Notes: generated by a model not told the origin, from the letters alone. DNA of 64,000 nucleotides from Rhizohabitans arisaemae (GCF_025996515.1 NZ_BLRH01000009.1:1054001-1118000); one strand, 5' to 3'; shown: positions 17,021 to 25,848, numbered from the stretch's first letter. A program made the numbers and translations.

Positions 17021-18007
17021 ATGGAATGGACGATCGGAGAGCTGGTGGAGCAGGCCGGGGCCGCGCTCACGGGCGAGGCGACCCGGTCCTCCGACGCGCA
17101 TGCGACCGAGACCCCGGACGCGCGGGGCCCGTCCGGCGACGGCAGGGGGAGCGGCAGGGTCAAGGACCTGCCGAGCGAGCGACTGGTCCGGTGGTACGTC
17201 ACGATCGGCCTGGTCGACCCGCCCCTGGCCCGGCGCGGGCGGACCGCGCTGTACGGCCCTCGGCACCTTCTCCAGCTCGTCGCCGTCAAACGACGGCAGG
17301 CCCAAGGGCGGAAGATCTCCGACATCCAGGCGGAGCTCGCCGGGGCGACCGACGCGGTCCTGCAATCCGTCGCCCGTGTCCCCCGGTACGACGACCCCTC
17401 CCCGTCCGCCGCGCCCCGGGCCGCACCCGGCCGCTTCTGGGCCAGGCCGCCCGCACCTCCCGAGGCGCCCGCCGGACCCGTCTTCGACTTCACCGATCCC
17501 GTCTTCGAGTGGGGCTCCGACCCCGCCGGGGCGCCGGACGTCGGCTGGCACGGGCCGACCCACCCCGTCCCGTTCCCGGAGGCCGCTCCCGGCAACGCCG
17601 AGCCTTCCGCACCGGCCACGTCCGCCGGACCCGCGTCGGCCGTGCCGGACTTCGCCTGGAATCAACCGGGCCGGGCCGGGCCGGCGGCATCGTCCGAGTC
17701 CGCCTCGGCCACCCCCGACGTCACCTGGAGCGGGCCGCCGCGTACCGTCCGGGTCGCCCCCGGGGCGACACCGGAGACCCATGACGAGCGGCTGGTTCAG
17801 GGGATACGCCTCGCCCCCGGGGTGACCCTCCTCCTCGACGGGCCGGGTGCCCGACTCGGCCCGGACGAGACGGCCGCTCTGGTGAGCGCCGCGCGACCCC
17901 TGCTCGACCGGCTCTCCCGGCTGGGACGACTCGGCCACGAACCCCCCACGCGGCACCCCACCTCGCAGCCCCACGTCGCTCAGAACCCCGAAGGGAACAG
18001 CTCATGA
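17021..18007 (+). CDS. MerR-family regulator paired with the VIT protein
   Basis: 328 residues. The N-terminus carries a MerR winged-helix: EWTIGELVEQAG, a 35-residue Gly/Asp-rich insertion, then LPSERLVRWYVTIGLVDPPLARRGRTALYGPRHLLQLVAVKRRQAQGRKISDIQ. A long low-complexity Pro/Ala linker contains three spaced copies of a P-D-[V/F]-x-W motif (GAPDVGW, AVPDFAW, ATPDVTW). The C-terminal 50 residues form a conserved-looking helper domain (LAPGVTLLLDGPG ... ALVSAARPLLDRLSRLG). It overlaps the next gene by ATGA, so the two are co-translated. It probably represses or activates its own promoter through the palindrome upstream. The signal it senses is not evident, since there is no metal-binding Cys cluster. 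Confidence 0.88.
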   Translation: MEWTIGELVEQAGAALTGEATRSSDAHATETPDARGPSGDGRGSGRVKDLPSERLVRWYVTIGLVDPPLARRGRTALYGPRHLLQLVAVKRRQAQGRKISDIQAELAGATDAVLQSVARVPRYDDPSPSAAPRAAPGRFWARPPAPPEAPAGPVFDFTDPVFEWGSDPAGAPDVGWHGPTHPVPFPEAAPGNAEPSAPATSAGPASAVPDFAWNQPGRAGPAASSESASATPDVTWSGPPRTVRVAPGATPETHDERLVQGIRLAPGVTLLLDGPGARLGPDETAALVSAARPLLDRLSRLGRLGHEPPTRHPTSQPHVAQNPEGNSS

Positions 18008-20382
18008 TCGTCACCGTGCTGCCGGCCGGCGAATGCGACACGACACCGGACGCGGGACTCGGCGCACTCGCCACGGATCGCGGCAACCTGCCGCTGGAGA
18101 GCCTCGACGTCCAGGCCCGGATCACCGGCCTCGTCTCCGGCGTCGAGGTCACCCAGATGTTCCGCAACCCCTTCGACGTGCCCTTGGAGGCGACGTACAT
18201 CTTCCCGCTCCCACCCCGCGCCGCGGTCACCGCCTTGCGGATGGAGGCCGACGACCGGGTCGTGGAAGGCGTGCTGAAAGAGCGCGGCGAGGCCAGGCAG
18301 GACTACGACCAGGCCCTCGCCGCCGGACGCCGCGCCGCCATCGCCGAGGAGGAACGGCCCGACGTCTTCACGATCCGGGTCGGGAACATCCTCCCGGGCG
18401 AGCGGGTCGGCATCCATCTGACGCTGAGCCAGCCGTTGCCGTACGAGGACGGCGCGGCGACGTTCCGGTTCCCCCTCGTGGTCGCCCCCCGGTACATCCC
18501 CGGCGTCCCGCTCGGCGACCTCCCTGCGGGAGACGGCACCGTCCGGGACACCGACGCGGTGCCGGACGCCTCGCGGATCACCCCGCCGACCCTGCTGCCC
18601 GGGTTCCCGAGCCCGGTGCGCCTCTCCCTCACGGCCCGGCTCGACCCGGCGGGACTGACCGTCCGGGAGCTCCGCTCCAGCCTGCACGAGGTCGAGGTGA
18701 CCGGGAACACGATCTCGCTGCGGCCCGGGGAACGGCTCGACCGCGACTTCATCCTCCGCCTGGTCCTGGACGAGGCCGAGCAGAGCTCGCTGGCCGTCGC
18801 CCCCGACGAGGACGGCGACGAGGGCACCTTCACCCTCACCCTGGTACCGCCCCGCCAAGGCGCGACCCGCCGTCCACGTGACGTCGTCCTGCTGCTCGAC
18901 CGATCGGGGAGCATGCAGGGCTGGAAGATGATCGCCGCCCGGCGCGCGGCCGCCAGAATCGTGGACACCCTCTCGTCGGAGGACCGGTTCGGCGTGCTCT
19001 CCTTCGACCACGTCGTGGAAAGCCCCGAGGACGGGCTGGTGGCCGCCACCGACCGGCACCGGTTCCGGGCCGTCGAACACCTGGCCAAGCTCGACGCCCG
19101 GGGCGGCACCGAGTTGCTGGCGGCGCTGACCCTGGGCGTCCGGCTGCTCGACGACCCCACCCGGGACCGAGTGCTCGTCCTGGTCACCGACGGGCAGGTG
19201 GGCAACGAGGACCAGATCCTCGCCGGGGCCGATCTCCGCGGCATCCGCGTCCACACGGTCGGCATCGACCGCGCGGTGAACGCGGGATTCCTGGGCAGAC
19301 TCGCGGCCGCGGGCCGGGGTCGCTGCGAGCTCGTCGAGTCCGAGGACCGGCTCGACGAGGCGATGGACCACATCCACCGGCGGATCGGGGCCCCGCTCGT
19401 CACCGGCCTCACCGTGGACGCCCCGGGCCTGATCGGTGAGACCACGACCCGCATGGGCGACCTCTTCCCCGGGGTCCCGCTGGTCGTCTCCGGACGCTGG
19501 CGGGGGGCGGCGCCGGAATCCGCCCGGGTACGGGGGACCTCCTCGGACGGACAGGCCTTCGAACGGGTCGTCGGCGCGGTCCGCACGGCGGACAAGGCCG
19601 CGACGGTGATCTGGGCCCGCGCCTACCTACGGGATCTGGAAGACCGTTACGCGGTGGCGGGTGACCGTTCCCTGGAGGAGCTCATCACCCGCACCTCACT
19701 CCGCTTCGGGGTGCTGTGCCGGTTCACCGCACTGGTCGCGGTGGACACCCGTGTCGCCGCGGAAGGCGGACCGCGGCATCGAGCGATCCAGCCGGTCGAA
19801 CTGCCGAGCGGCTGGGCACCGCCCGCTCCGATGATGTTCGACTCCGCGATGCCGCCGATGGCCGCACCGATGGCCTTCACCGAAGCGGCGCCAGCGGCGT
19901 TCAGCGGCATCGCCCCACCCGGAGCGGCACCCGCGCCGCCTCGGGCCAAGCACGCAGCTTTCCCGCCGCCTCCCCCCGGAGGCGCCGGCCCGATCCCCGC
20001 CGGGGCACCGCTCCCCCTGAGGCAGGCCGCGCCCGCACCCGCGGGGCCCGGGACACGCAAAGCCGTCGGCCTGGACCCGTCCGTGTACGCCGCGATCTTC
20101 CAAGAGCTGACCCTGCTCCGCGAAGTCCACCCGGAAGACCGCCGGATCCACCTCGCCGACCTCGGCACCAGGCTCCAGGCCCTCCTGGCCGGATCGGGAG
20201 CGGCCCCGGAACTCGCCGCACTCGCCGAGGAACTGCTGCGCTGTGAGGATCACACGGCCGTGGATCAGGCCCGGCTCGACGAGCTCTGGCAGCGGACCGT
20301 CGACCTGCTCACCTCGATCACCACGCCCCCGCCGCAGGCCCGGCCCGCACGACGCGCCTTCTGGAAGCGAGGCGGAGCCTAG
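18004..20382 (+). CDS. VIT and von Willebrand factor A domain protein
   Basis: 792 residues. A VIT domain (residues about 15-150: ITGLVSGVEVTQMFRNPFDVPLEATYIFPLPPRAAVTALRM ... LKERGEARQDYDQAL) is followed by a VWA domain (about 290-460). The VWA domain contains the metal-ion-dependent adhesion site DRSGSM, a conserved Thr in GGTELLAAL, and VLVTDGQVG. After about residue 595 comes a Pro/Ala/Met-rich linker, then a C-terminal helical domain (DPSVYAAIFQELTLLREVHPEDRRIHLADLGTRL). There is no signal peptide, so it is probably cytoplasmic. VIT-VWA proteins act in protein complexes; no substrate is known for this group. It is coupled to the MerR gene, which implies a dedicated regulator. Its stop lies in a tandem repeat. 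Confidence 0.9.
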   Translation: MIVTVLPAGECDTTPDAGLGALATDRGNLPLESLDVQARITGLVSGVEVTQMFRNPFDVPLEATYIFPLPPRAAVTALRMEADDRVVEGVLKERGEARQDYDQALAAGRRAAIAEEERPDVFTIRVGNILPGERVGIHLTLSQPLPYEDGAATFRFPLVVAPRYIPGVPLGDLPAGDGTVRDTDAVPDASRITPPTLLPGFPSPVRLSLTARLDPAGLTVRELRSSLHEVEVTGNTISLRPGERLDRDFILRLVLDEAEQSSLAVAPDEDGDEGTFTLTLVPPRQGATRRPRDVVLLLDRSGSMQGWKMIAARRAAARIVDTLSSEDRFGVLSFDHVVESPEDGLVAATDRHRFRAVEHLAKLDARGGTELLAALTLGVRLLDDPTRDRVLVLVTDGQVGNEDQILAGADLRGIRVHTVGIDRAVNAGFLGRLAAAGRGRCELVESEDRLDEAMDHIHRRIGAPLVTGLTVDAPGLIGETTTRMGDLFPGVPLVVSGRWRGAAPESARVRGTSSDGQAFERVVGAVRTADKAATVIWARAYLRDLEDRYAVAGDRSLEELITRTSLRFGVLCRFTALVAVDTRVAAEGGPRHRAIQPVELPSGWAPPAPMMFDSAMPPMAAPMAFTEAAPAAFSGIAPPGAAPAPPRAKHAAFPPPPPGGAGPIPAGAPLPLRQAAPAPAGPGTRKAVGLDPSVYAAIFQELTLLREVHPEDRRIHLADLGTRLQALLAGSGAAPELAALAEELLRCEDHTAVDQARLDELWQRTVDLLTSITTPPPQARPARRAFWKRGGA

Positions 20383-20432
20383 GAGGAACCACGGAGCCTG
20401 AGAGGAACCCGCGGAGCCTAAGAGGAGGACGC
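20374..20432. repeat. Three tandem 19-20 base repeats at convergent gene ends
   Basis: Units begin GGAGCCTAGGAGGAAC, GGAGCCTGAGAGGAAC and GGAGCCTAAGAGGAGG. The first unit contains the TAG of the VIT/VWA gene and the third contains, on the other strand, the TAG of the acyltransferase gene, so local tandem duplication has shaped both 3' ends. Confidence 0.75.
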
Positions 20433-21125
20433 GGCCTCCCTCGCCTTACGGAGCATCTCGATCTTGGCTGAGGTGGCGTACTTGTCGACGTACTCCTGGC
20501 CGGAGAGCTCCATCAGCGCGTACATGATCTCGTCGGTCACCGCGCGAAGCACGAGCCGGTCGTTCTCCATCCCGTAATAGCGGGAGAAATCGAGCGGCTT
20601 GCCGAAGCGAACCCCCGGCCGCCATTTGCGGCTGGGGATGAGCTGACCGGGAGGCATCATCTCAAAGGTGTTGACCAGCGCCCACGGGATGACCGGGACC
20701 CGTGACTCCAGCGCCAGCCGGGCCACGCCCGTCTTCCCCTTGTACAGCCGGCCGTCGGGGGATCGGGTGCCCTCCGGGTAGATGCCGAGCAGGTCGCCCT
20801 CGCCGAGCACCCGGAGCCCGGTGCGGAGCGCGGCCTCGCTCGCCTTGCCGCCCGAGCGATCGATGGGCACGGTTCCCACCAAGGTAAAGAAAATCCTGGT
20901 GAAGAAGCCTTTGAGGCCGGTTCCTGTGAAGTATTCGGCCTTGCCGAGCGAGATAACCTTACGGGGAAGCTGAAGCGGGCCAAAGAAATGGTCGGCGAAC
21001 GACAGATGATTGCCGGCCAGGATCGCAGGACCCTCCCGTGGAACGTTCTCCACCCCCTCCGACCAGGGACGGAAGAAAAAATGGAGGAAAGGGCTAAGAA
21101 TGGCCTTAACCACCCAATAGAACAC
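20418..21125 (-). CDS. 1-acyl-glycerol-3-phosphate acyltransferase family (PlsC)
   Basis: Transfers acyl groups to lysophosphatidate or a related lysolipid during phospholipid synthesis. 235 residues with the four acyltransferase blocks: NHLSFADH (the His-x4-Asp catalytic pair), GTVPIDRSGG, IYPEGTRSPDGRLYKGKTGVARLAL and VIPWALVN. A short hydrophobic N-terminus (WVVKAILSPFLHFFF) anchors it to the membrane. It is convergent with the VIT gene, with only the tandem repeats between, and divergent from the esterase gene on the right. Exact acyl acceptor is not determinable from sequence. Confidence 0.9.
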   Translation of the reverse strand: MFYWVVKAILSPFLHFFFRPWSEGVENVPREGPAILAGNHLSFADHFFGPLQLPRKVISLGKAEYFTGTGLKGFFTRIFFTLVGTVPIDRSGGKASEAALRTGLRVLGEGDLLGIYPEGTRSPDGRLYKGKTGVARLALESRVPVIPWALVNTFEMMPPGQLIPSRKWRPGVRFGKPLDFSRYYGMENDRLVLRAVTDEIMYALMELSGQEYVDKYATSAKIEMLRKAREAASSS

Positions 21126-21231
21126 TCGCCACCCCTCTCCGCGAACCCTTCACCATCTTCCCACCTTCTGCCTCCTTCACCTACACCCGGGATCGTGCGA
21201 CCATCGGGCAAGCCGAGAGGAGGAACCTTCG

Positions 21232-21993
21232 ATGCCGTTGCTACCCGGTGCGGAGCCGTACCATCACGAAGGCGGTGAAGTCGGTGTCCTACTGTGCCAC
21301 GGATTCACGGGAACTCCACAGTCGCTCCGGCCCTGGGCCGAATATCTCGCCGAAGCCGGTCTGACGGTCGCGCTCCCCCGCCTGCCGGGCCACGGTACTA
21401 CCTGGCGTGAGATGGCGCGTACCCGCTGGGAAGACTGGTACGCCGAGGTCGAGCGGGAATTCGGGGAACTCCGCGGCAAGTGCGTCGACATCTTCATCAT
21501 GGGCCTCTCCCTCGGCGGCTGCATGGCGCTGCGCCTCGCGGAACGGCACGGTGACTCGATCCGCGGGGTCGTCGTGGTCAACCCCTCGCTCCGCCCCGAC
21601 AGCCCGCTGTTCAAGGTCGCCATGCTGATGAAGTTCCTCGTCCCCTCCATCCCGGGGGTGGCGGGGGACATCAAGAAGGAGGGCGTCGCCGAGCTCGCCT
21701 ACGAGCGGGTGCCGGTCAAGGCCGCGGCTACTCTGCCCAAACTCTGGTCCATCACCGCGGCCGAGCTTGGGAAGATCACTCAGCCGGTGCTCGTCTTCCA
21801 CAGCCCCGACGACCACGTCGTGAAGCCCGAAAGCGTGGCCATTCTGCGCACCGCGCTGCCCGCGGCGACGATCCGCGAATGCCCCGACAGCTATCACGTC
21901 GCCACCCTTGACAACGACGCGCCCGCGATCTTCGAGGGGAGCCTCGAATTCATTCGCGAGCACGCGTCGGTACCCTTGAAGAGAGACCAGTGA
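21232..21993 (+). CDS. Alpha/beta hydrolase, Est30-like carboxylesterase / monoacylglycerol lipase
   Basis: 253 residues, alpha/beta hydrolase fold. Oxyanion-hole segment LLCHGFTGTPQSLRPWAEYLAEAGLTV, nucleophile Ser93 in GLSLGG, acid Asp193/194 in VFHSPDDHVV and His222 in DSYHVATLDND complete the triad. The lid-like region 120-170 and GHGTTWREM resemble thermostable carboxylesterases and bacterial monoacylglycerol lipases. Start ATG has a GAGGAGG site. Position beside a PlsC-type acyltransferase, transcribed divergently, would fit lipid turnover, but substrate is not known. The downstream membrane-protein gene begins 19 bases later and is probably co-transcribed. Confidence 0.88.
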   Translation: MPLLPGAEPYHHEGGEVGVLLCHGFTGTPQSLRPWAEYLAEAGLTVALPRLPGHGTTWREMARTRWEDWYAEVEREFGELRGKCVDIFIMGLSLGGCMALRLAERHGDSIRGVVVVNPSLRPDSPLFKVAMLMKFLVPSIPGVAGDIKKEGVAELAYERVPVKAAATLPKLWSITAAELGKITQPVLVFHSPDDHVVKPESVAILRTALPAATIRECPDSYHVATLDNDAPAIFEGSLEFIREHASVPLKRDQ

Positions 21994-22012
21994 CGGGGGA
22001 CCAGCGGACAAC

Positions 22013-22498
22013 GTGACGCCGCAAAGCGATGAGGACGAGGTCTGGCGCCAGATCGTCGCCTCCTTCAATCAACCGGCAGCCGGGGAACCACCGTGGCCCG
22101 AGCGAGAGAACGTGGCCGCGGACTCCAGCCGGCGTACAGCCAAGCCCTCAGACGCCCCCGACTCCGATCGGCTGGTGGAGCCCGGCCCACCCGGCCGGGT
22201 CGACGAGGCCGAGGACGGCGACGAGGCCGGGTTCGACACCGAGGACGACGAGGGTCACTACATCCCCCCGCCGCCTCCCCCGCTCCCCTCGCTGGACGTC
22301 ACAGCCAAGATCGCCTGGATCGCGCTCTTCGGCGGCCCCGCCTACCTGCTGCTCTCGGTGATGCTGGGCTGGGAGCTCGGCGGCTGGCCGCTCTTCGGCG
22401 CGATCGCCGCCTTCATCGGAGGCTTCATCACGCTCGTCCTGCACATGGGCGACGAGCCGCCCAAGGACTCGGGCTGGGACAACGGCGCGGTCGTCTGA
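22013..22498 (+). CDS. Small membrane protein, conserved hypothetical
   Basis: 161 residues with no recognised function. An acidic, disordered N-terminal half (residues 1-80, rich in Asp/Glu/Pro) ends in a proline run. Two transmembrane helices follow (about 94-118, IAWIALFGGPAYLLLSVMLGW, and 125-147, LFGAIAAFIGGFITLVLHM) and a short tail ends GDEPPKDSGWDNGAVV. Such proteins, with a conserved WDNGA-like tail, are frequent in actinobacteria. It starts with GTG 19 bases after the esterase stop and is likely co-expressed with it. Both termini should face the cytoplasm. Confidence 0.75.
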   Translation: MTPQSDEDEVWRQIVASFNQPAAGEPPWPERENVAADSSRRTAKPSDAPDSDRLVEPGPPGRVDEAEDGDEAGFDTEDDEGHYIPPPPPPLPSLDVTAKIAWIALFGGPAYLLLSVMLGWELGGWPLFGAIAAFIGGFITLVLHMGDEPPKDSGWDNGAVV

Positions 22499-22522
22499 AC
22501 CCGCTCGCCCCGGCGCGGGAAC

Positions 22523-23731
22523 TCAGGCCGAAGGGCGCTTGCGGATCGAGCGCTCGGCGAGCTCGCCGTACCGGCCCATGCGGTCGACGACGTGCCCGAC
22601 GGTCCACAGGACGTCGGTCTTGGGGACCCGGGCCAGCGCCTGCAGCCGTACCGCGGTGCTCCCCGCCATCGGCTTGCCGTACTGGGTGCTCCACCGCTTG
22701 CCGTCCAGGCGGAGCAGGAACGACTGACTCGGACGGGCGGGGTCGTACCCGGAGATCCACAGGCGTCCCTTGCCGTCGCCCGTCACGCCGTACAGTTCGG
22801 CGCCGGAGGCGGGCGTCTTCACCGTGGACCACGTCTTGCCGTTCCATTTCATGACCAGCGGGCGGTATCGCCCGTTCCCCTGGTAGACGCCGCCGACCGC
22901 CCAGGCGCGTTTGGCGCTCTCGGCGTAGACGTCCCGCAGGAAGCCGTTCCGCACCAGGGGGACCCGCTGGGTGCGCCAGGTCTTCCCGCTGAGCCGCATG
23001 ATCAGCGGGCGATCCCCGGAGTCCCCGACGGTCCACCCGGAGTCGCGGCCGGTGAGGGTGACCCCGTACAGGGTGCCCTCGTGCGGCCGGTCGGCGATCT
23101 TCCAGGAGCCGCCGTCGGCGGAGACGATAAGGGTCTTGTCCCCCCGGCTGCCGACGGCCACCATCCGGCCGGGTACGGCGGCGACCGCGCCGAGCCAGTC
23201 GGTCGCGGTGAGCACGGGCGCGTTCACCCGGTCGAAGACGTTGCCGTCGCCCCGCGCCAGGTAGGGTCCGCCGTCGTGGGCCACTCCGGCCGTCCACAGC
23301 TCCGTCGGCGAAGCCGCGGCGATCGACCGCAGGTGGTCCGCGCCGATGGTGTCACCCCGTACCGTCGCCTCCGACCAGGCGGTCCCGTCCCAGCGGGAGA
23401 GCACGGCCCGGTTCTGCCAGGAGTCCCAGACGTTCTGCTGGCCGACGATCCAGACGCTGTTCGGGCCGAGCGCGACGACGTCGGAGAGGGAGCTGTTGGC
23501 TTGGAGCCCCGTCACCGCCACCCGCTGCCAGCCGTCGATCCCGGACCCCGCCCGTACGTGCGCAACCGGCGCGGCCGCGGCTTGGATCCGGTTCGGCGGC
23601 TTGCCCCGTGCGGGCGGTTCCGGGGGGATGAGCGGCCCGCCGAGGAGCCCTCCCAGCAACAGGCCCACCACGCACGCGGGGGCCACCCGTCTCAGCGGGA
23701 CAGCGGGTGTCCGGCGGCGGCCGTCGGGCAT
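22523..23731 (-). CDS. Secreted beta-propeller protein, unknown function
   Basis: 402 residues. An N-terminal signal segment (VAPACVVGLLLGGLLGG after several Arg) is followed by about six repeats. Each contains a V-W-x-V-G / L-W-I-S-G type strand with a following S-x-W-x-G-x-x-W pair (e.g. SVWIVGQQ, ELWTAGVA, SGWTVGDS, RAWAVGGV, RLWISGYD, VLWTVGHV). This regular pattern indicates a beta-propeller of the galactose-oxidase or YCF48-like type. No enzymatic residues are recognisable, so an exported binding or scaffold protein is the best guess. The ATG is preceded by GGGAGGGGGA; a frame continues 28 codons further upstream but lacks support. Confidence 0.78.
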   Translation of the reverse strand: MPDGRRRTPAVPLRRVAPACVVGLLLGGLLGGPLIPPEPPARGKPPNRIQAAAAPVAHVRAGSGIDGWQRVAVTGLQANSSLSDVVALGPNSVWIVGQQNVWDSWQNRAVLSRWDGTAWSEATVRGDTIGADHLRSIAAASPTELWTAGVAHDGGPYLARGDGNVFDRVNAPVLTATDWLGAVAAVPGRMVAVGSRGDKTLIVSADGGSWKIADRPHEGTLYGVTLTGRDSGWTVGDSGDRPLIMRLSGKTWRTQRVPLVRNGFLRDVYAESAKRAWAVGGVYQGNGRYRPLVMKWNGKTWSTVKTPASGAELYGVTGDGKGRLWISGYDPARPSQSFLLRLDGKRWSTQYGKPMAGSTAVRLQALARVPKTDVLWTVGHVVDRMGRYGELAERSIRKRPSA

Positions 23732-23849
23732 CGTGTCCCCCTCCCCCTGGTTCTCCACGGTCTCACAGTGACGAAACATCGTATGGGCACGGTCTCCCCA
23801 GACGGACCGCACCACGCTCCTTCAGTCCTCTACGCCGGTGAAAGGTTCC

Positions 23850-24521
23850 CTATCCAGGCTTACGCAGCTCAATCTCGGCCAGCACCGGGAGATGGTCGCT
23901 CGCCTCGGCCAGGTCGGAAGGATCGGCAGCCGGTACCCCGCATGCGAGGATTCTCACCTCAGGTCCCGCGAAGACGGTGTCGATCCGCTTATGTGGACAT
24001 CCTGCCGGAAAAGTCGTCCCACCGTCGCCATCTGTGAATCGCCGGGCGAGATAACGACGGGCGGAGCCGTCCGCCTCCTCGTTGAAATCCCCGGCGATCG
24101 CCGTGGGAACACCCAGGCCGTCCAGGAGGGAGACCGCCTCGACCGCGTGGTGGAACCGGGCCGCGGCGTCCAGATCCAGATGCAGATTGCCCACGGCGAT
24201 CCGGCGCCCCCCGAACTCGGCGACCGCGACGGCGATCGACCGCCGCTCCAGCCCGGCGAACGGCCGCAGCGGACGGCCCACCCCGTGGACGAGCCGCACC
24301 CGGGGGGACGTGAAGATCGCCAAACCGCCGCTCCGGCGGTTGACCGCGACCTCAAGGCCCGTCCTGCGGGCCAGCCCGGCCCGTTTCCGGCGCCAGAAGG
24401 CGAACCTCGGCGCCTCCTGCAGGCACAGGACGTCCGGCCGCATGGCACGGATCACCCGGGTCAGCGCCGCCGTGTCGTCCCGCATCGACCGGATGTTGTA
24501 GGAGGCGACCCTGATCAGCAT
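23850..24521 (-). CDS. Endonuclease/exonuclease/phosphatase family protein
   Basis: 223 residues of the DNase I-like metal-dependent phosphoesterase fold. Catalytic signatures appear in order: ASYNIRSM (Asn), CLQEAPRF (metal-binding Glu), GNLHLDLD, AGDFNEEAD (Asp/Asn) and a final SDHLPVLAEI (Asp-His). The substrate could be nucleic acid, phosphoinositide or another phosphodiester; nothing visible decides this. No signal peptide. It follows the ROK glucokinase gene with a 7-base gap, so it is the last gene of that leftward unit. Start is ATG. Confidence 0.88.
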   Translation of the reverse strand: MLIRVASYNIRSMRDDTAALTRVIRAMRPDVLCLQEAPRFAFWRRKRAGLARRTGLEVAVNRRSGGLAIFTSPRVRLVHGVGRPLRPFAGLERRSIAVAVAEFGGRRIAVGNLHLDLDAAARFHHAVEAVSLLDGLGVPTAIAGDFNEEADGSARRYLARRFTDGDGGTTFPAGCPHKRIDTVFAGPEVRILACGVPAADPSDLAEASDHLPVLAEIELRKPG

Positions 24522-24528
24522 GGCGAGG

Positions 24529-25419
24529 TCACCCGGAGCGGGCCAGGTCCGCCGCGCCGACCAGCCCGGCGTCCGGCCCCAGCTCGGCGAGTCGGATCTC
24601 GGCGAGGGTGCGGTGGGCGCGCCCGGTGAGCCTGGTCGCGAAGGCCTCCCGTACCGGTAGCAGCAGGATGTCGCCCGCGGCGCTCACCCCGCCGCCGATC
24701 ACGAAGCAGCCGGGGTCCAGGAGCGCGGCGAGATCGGCGAGCCCCTGGCCGATCCACGACCCGACGACGCCGAAGGCGGTCAGCGCGTCCCGACGGCCCG
24801 CGGCCGCCGCCTCGGTGATCTGCGCACCGGACTCGGTCATGCCGAGCGCCTTCGCCTCGAGGCCGAGCGCCGACCCGCTCGCGTACCGCTCCCAGCAGCC
24901 GCGGTTGCCGCAGCCGCAGAGGCGGCCGTCCGGGACGACGCGGAAGTGCCCCACCTCGCCGCCCATGCCCCACCTGCCCCGGTAGAGCCGTCCGCCCAGG
25001 ATGAGGCCGCCGCCGATGCCGGTCCCGATCGTCACACAGACCAGGTTCTCCTCGCCTCGGCCGGCCCCGAACCTGGCCTCGCCCCACGCCCCGGCGTTGG
25101 CGTCGTTCTCCACCACGACGGGAAGGCCGACCATGTCTTCGACCCGCCGCTTCAGCGGTTCCTCCCGCCAGGCGAGGTTGGGGGCGAATCGGACCGTCGC
25201 CCGGGATTCGTCGACGAAGCCCGCCGCTCCCAGACCCACGGCCGCCACGTCGTGCCGACCGGCCAGCTCCACGATCACTTCGCAGATCGTCTCGGCGGTC
25301 TTGACCTGATCCCGAGCGGGGGTCAGGCGCCCGATCCTCTCCAGGATGCGGCCCTCCTCGTCGACCACACCCGCAGCGACCTTGGTCCCGCCGACATCCA
25401 CTCCGATGGTCAACGACAT
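24529..25419 (-). CDS. glk: ROK-family glucokinase
   Basis: Phosphorylates glucose to glucose 6-phosphate; in Streptomyces the homologous GlkA also mediates carbon catabolite repression. 296 residues. ATP-binding GVDVGGTKVAAGVVDEEG, substrate ENDANAGAWGEARFGAGRG, VTIGTGIGGGLILGG, then GEVGHFRVVPDGRLCGCGNRGCWERYASG, where the HxnCxCGxxGC pattern is the ROK zinc site. The C-terminal Gly-rich DPGCFVIGGGVSAAG closes the fold. It lies in the same order, next to the SRPBCC and acyl-CoA ligase genes, as glkA in Streptomyces. Start ATG. Confidence 0.93.
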   Translation of the reverse strand: MSLTIGVDVGGTKVAAGVVDEEGRILERIGRLTPARDQVKTAETICEVIVELAGRHDVAAVGLGAAGFVDESRATVRFAPNLAWREEPLKRRVEDMVGLPVVVENDANAGAWGEARFGAGRGEENLVCVTIGTGIGGGLILGGRLYRGRWGMGGEVGHFRVVPDGRLCGCGNRGCWERYASGSALGLEAKALGMTESGAQITEAAAAGRRDALTAFGVVGSWIGQGLADLAALLDPGCFVIGGGVSAAGDILLLPVREAFATRLTGRAHRTLAEIRLAELGPDAGLVGAADLARSG

Positions 25420-25458
25420 AGACCGATGATAGGGACGGCACCGGGCGGGGGAGGCCCG

Positions 25459-25848
25459 TTATCCGAGGCCGTCGTCTTCGTCGTCGTCGGTGGTCCTGGG
25501 CTGGGTGCGCGGCTTGGTCAGCACGTCGAACGCGCCTCGTACCGCGGTCAGGAACTCGCCCCCCACCGACGCCACCTGATCGGCCACGTCGGGGCCGGAC
25601 CCACGGCTCGCCGCGATCGCCCGGCAGACCGGGCAGGCCCGGCAGATGTACTCGCCGTCGCCGTACTCCGGCTCGTTCACCGCCTCGCTCCACACATCCC
25701 CGCGGGTCCGGGAGCCTCGCGAGGTGAACCCTTCGAAGCCGCCTTTGATGAAACCCTTGGCGAACTCCCGGCCGACCCGCTGCTGCAACGCGTCCAGCAG
25801 CCGCAGCGCCTCTTCGGCCGCCGACCCCTGGGGTGTCTTCTCGGTCAT
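25459..25848 (-). CDS. Small conserved actinobacterial protein with CxxC-type motif
   Basis: 129 residues, function unknown. The N-terminal helix (EEALRLLDALQQRVGREFAKGF) is followed by a flexible segment, then YICRACPVCRAIAASRG, whose CxxCPxC spacing could bind zinc or iron. An acidic tail of consecutive Asp/Glu ends the protein. It resembles the small family found at this position beside glkA in Streptomyces (DUF5304 type, from memory). ATG with a perfect GGAGGAG site was chosen over a longer frame beginning 18 codons upstream. It is co-oriented with the SRPBCC gene and glk. Confidence 0.72.
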   Translation of the reverse strand: MTEKTPQGSAAEEALRLLDALQQRVGREFAKGFIKGGFEGFTSRGSRTRGDVWSEAVNEPEYGDGEYICRACPVCRAIAASRGSGPDVADQVASVGGEFLTAVRGAFDVLTKPRTQPRTTDDDEDDGLG

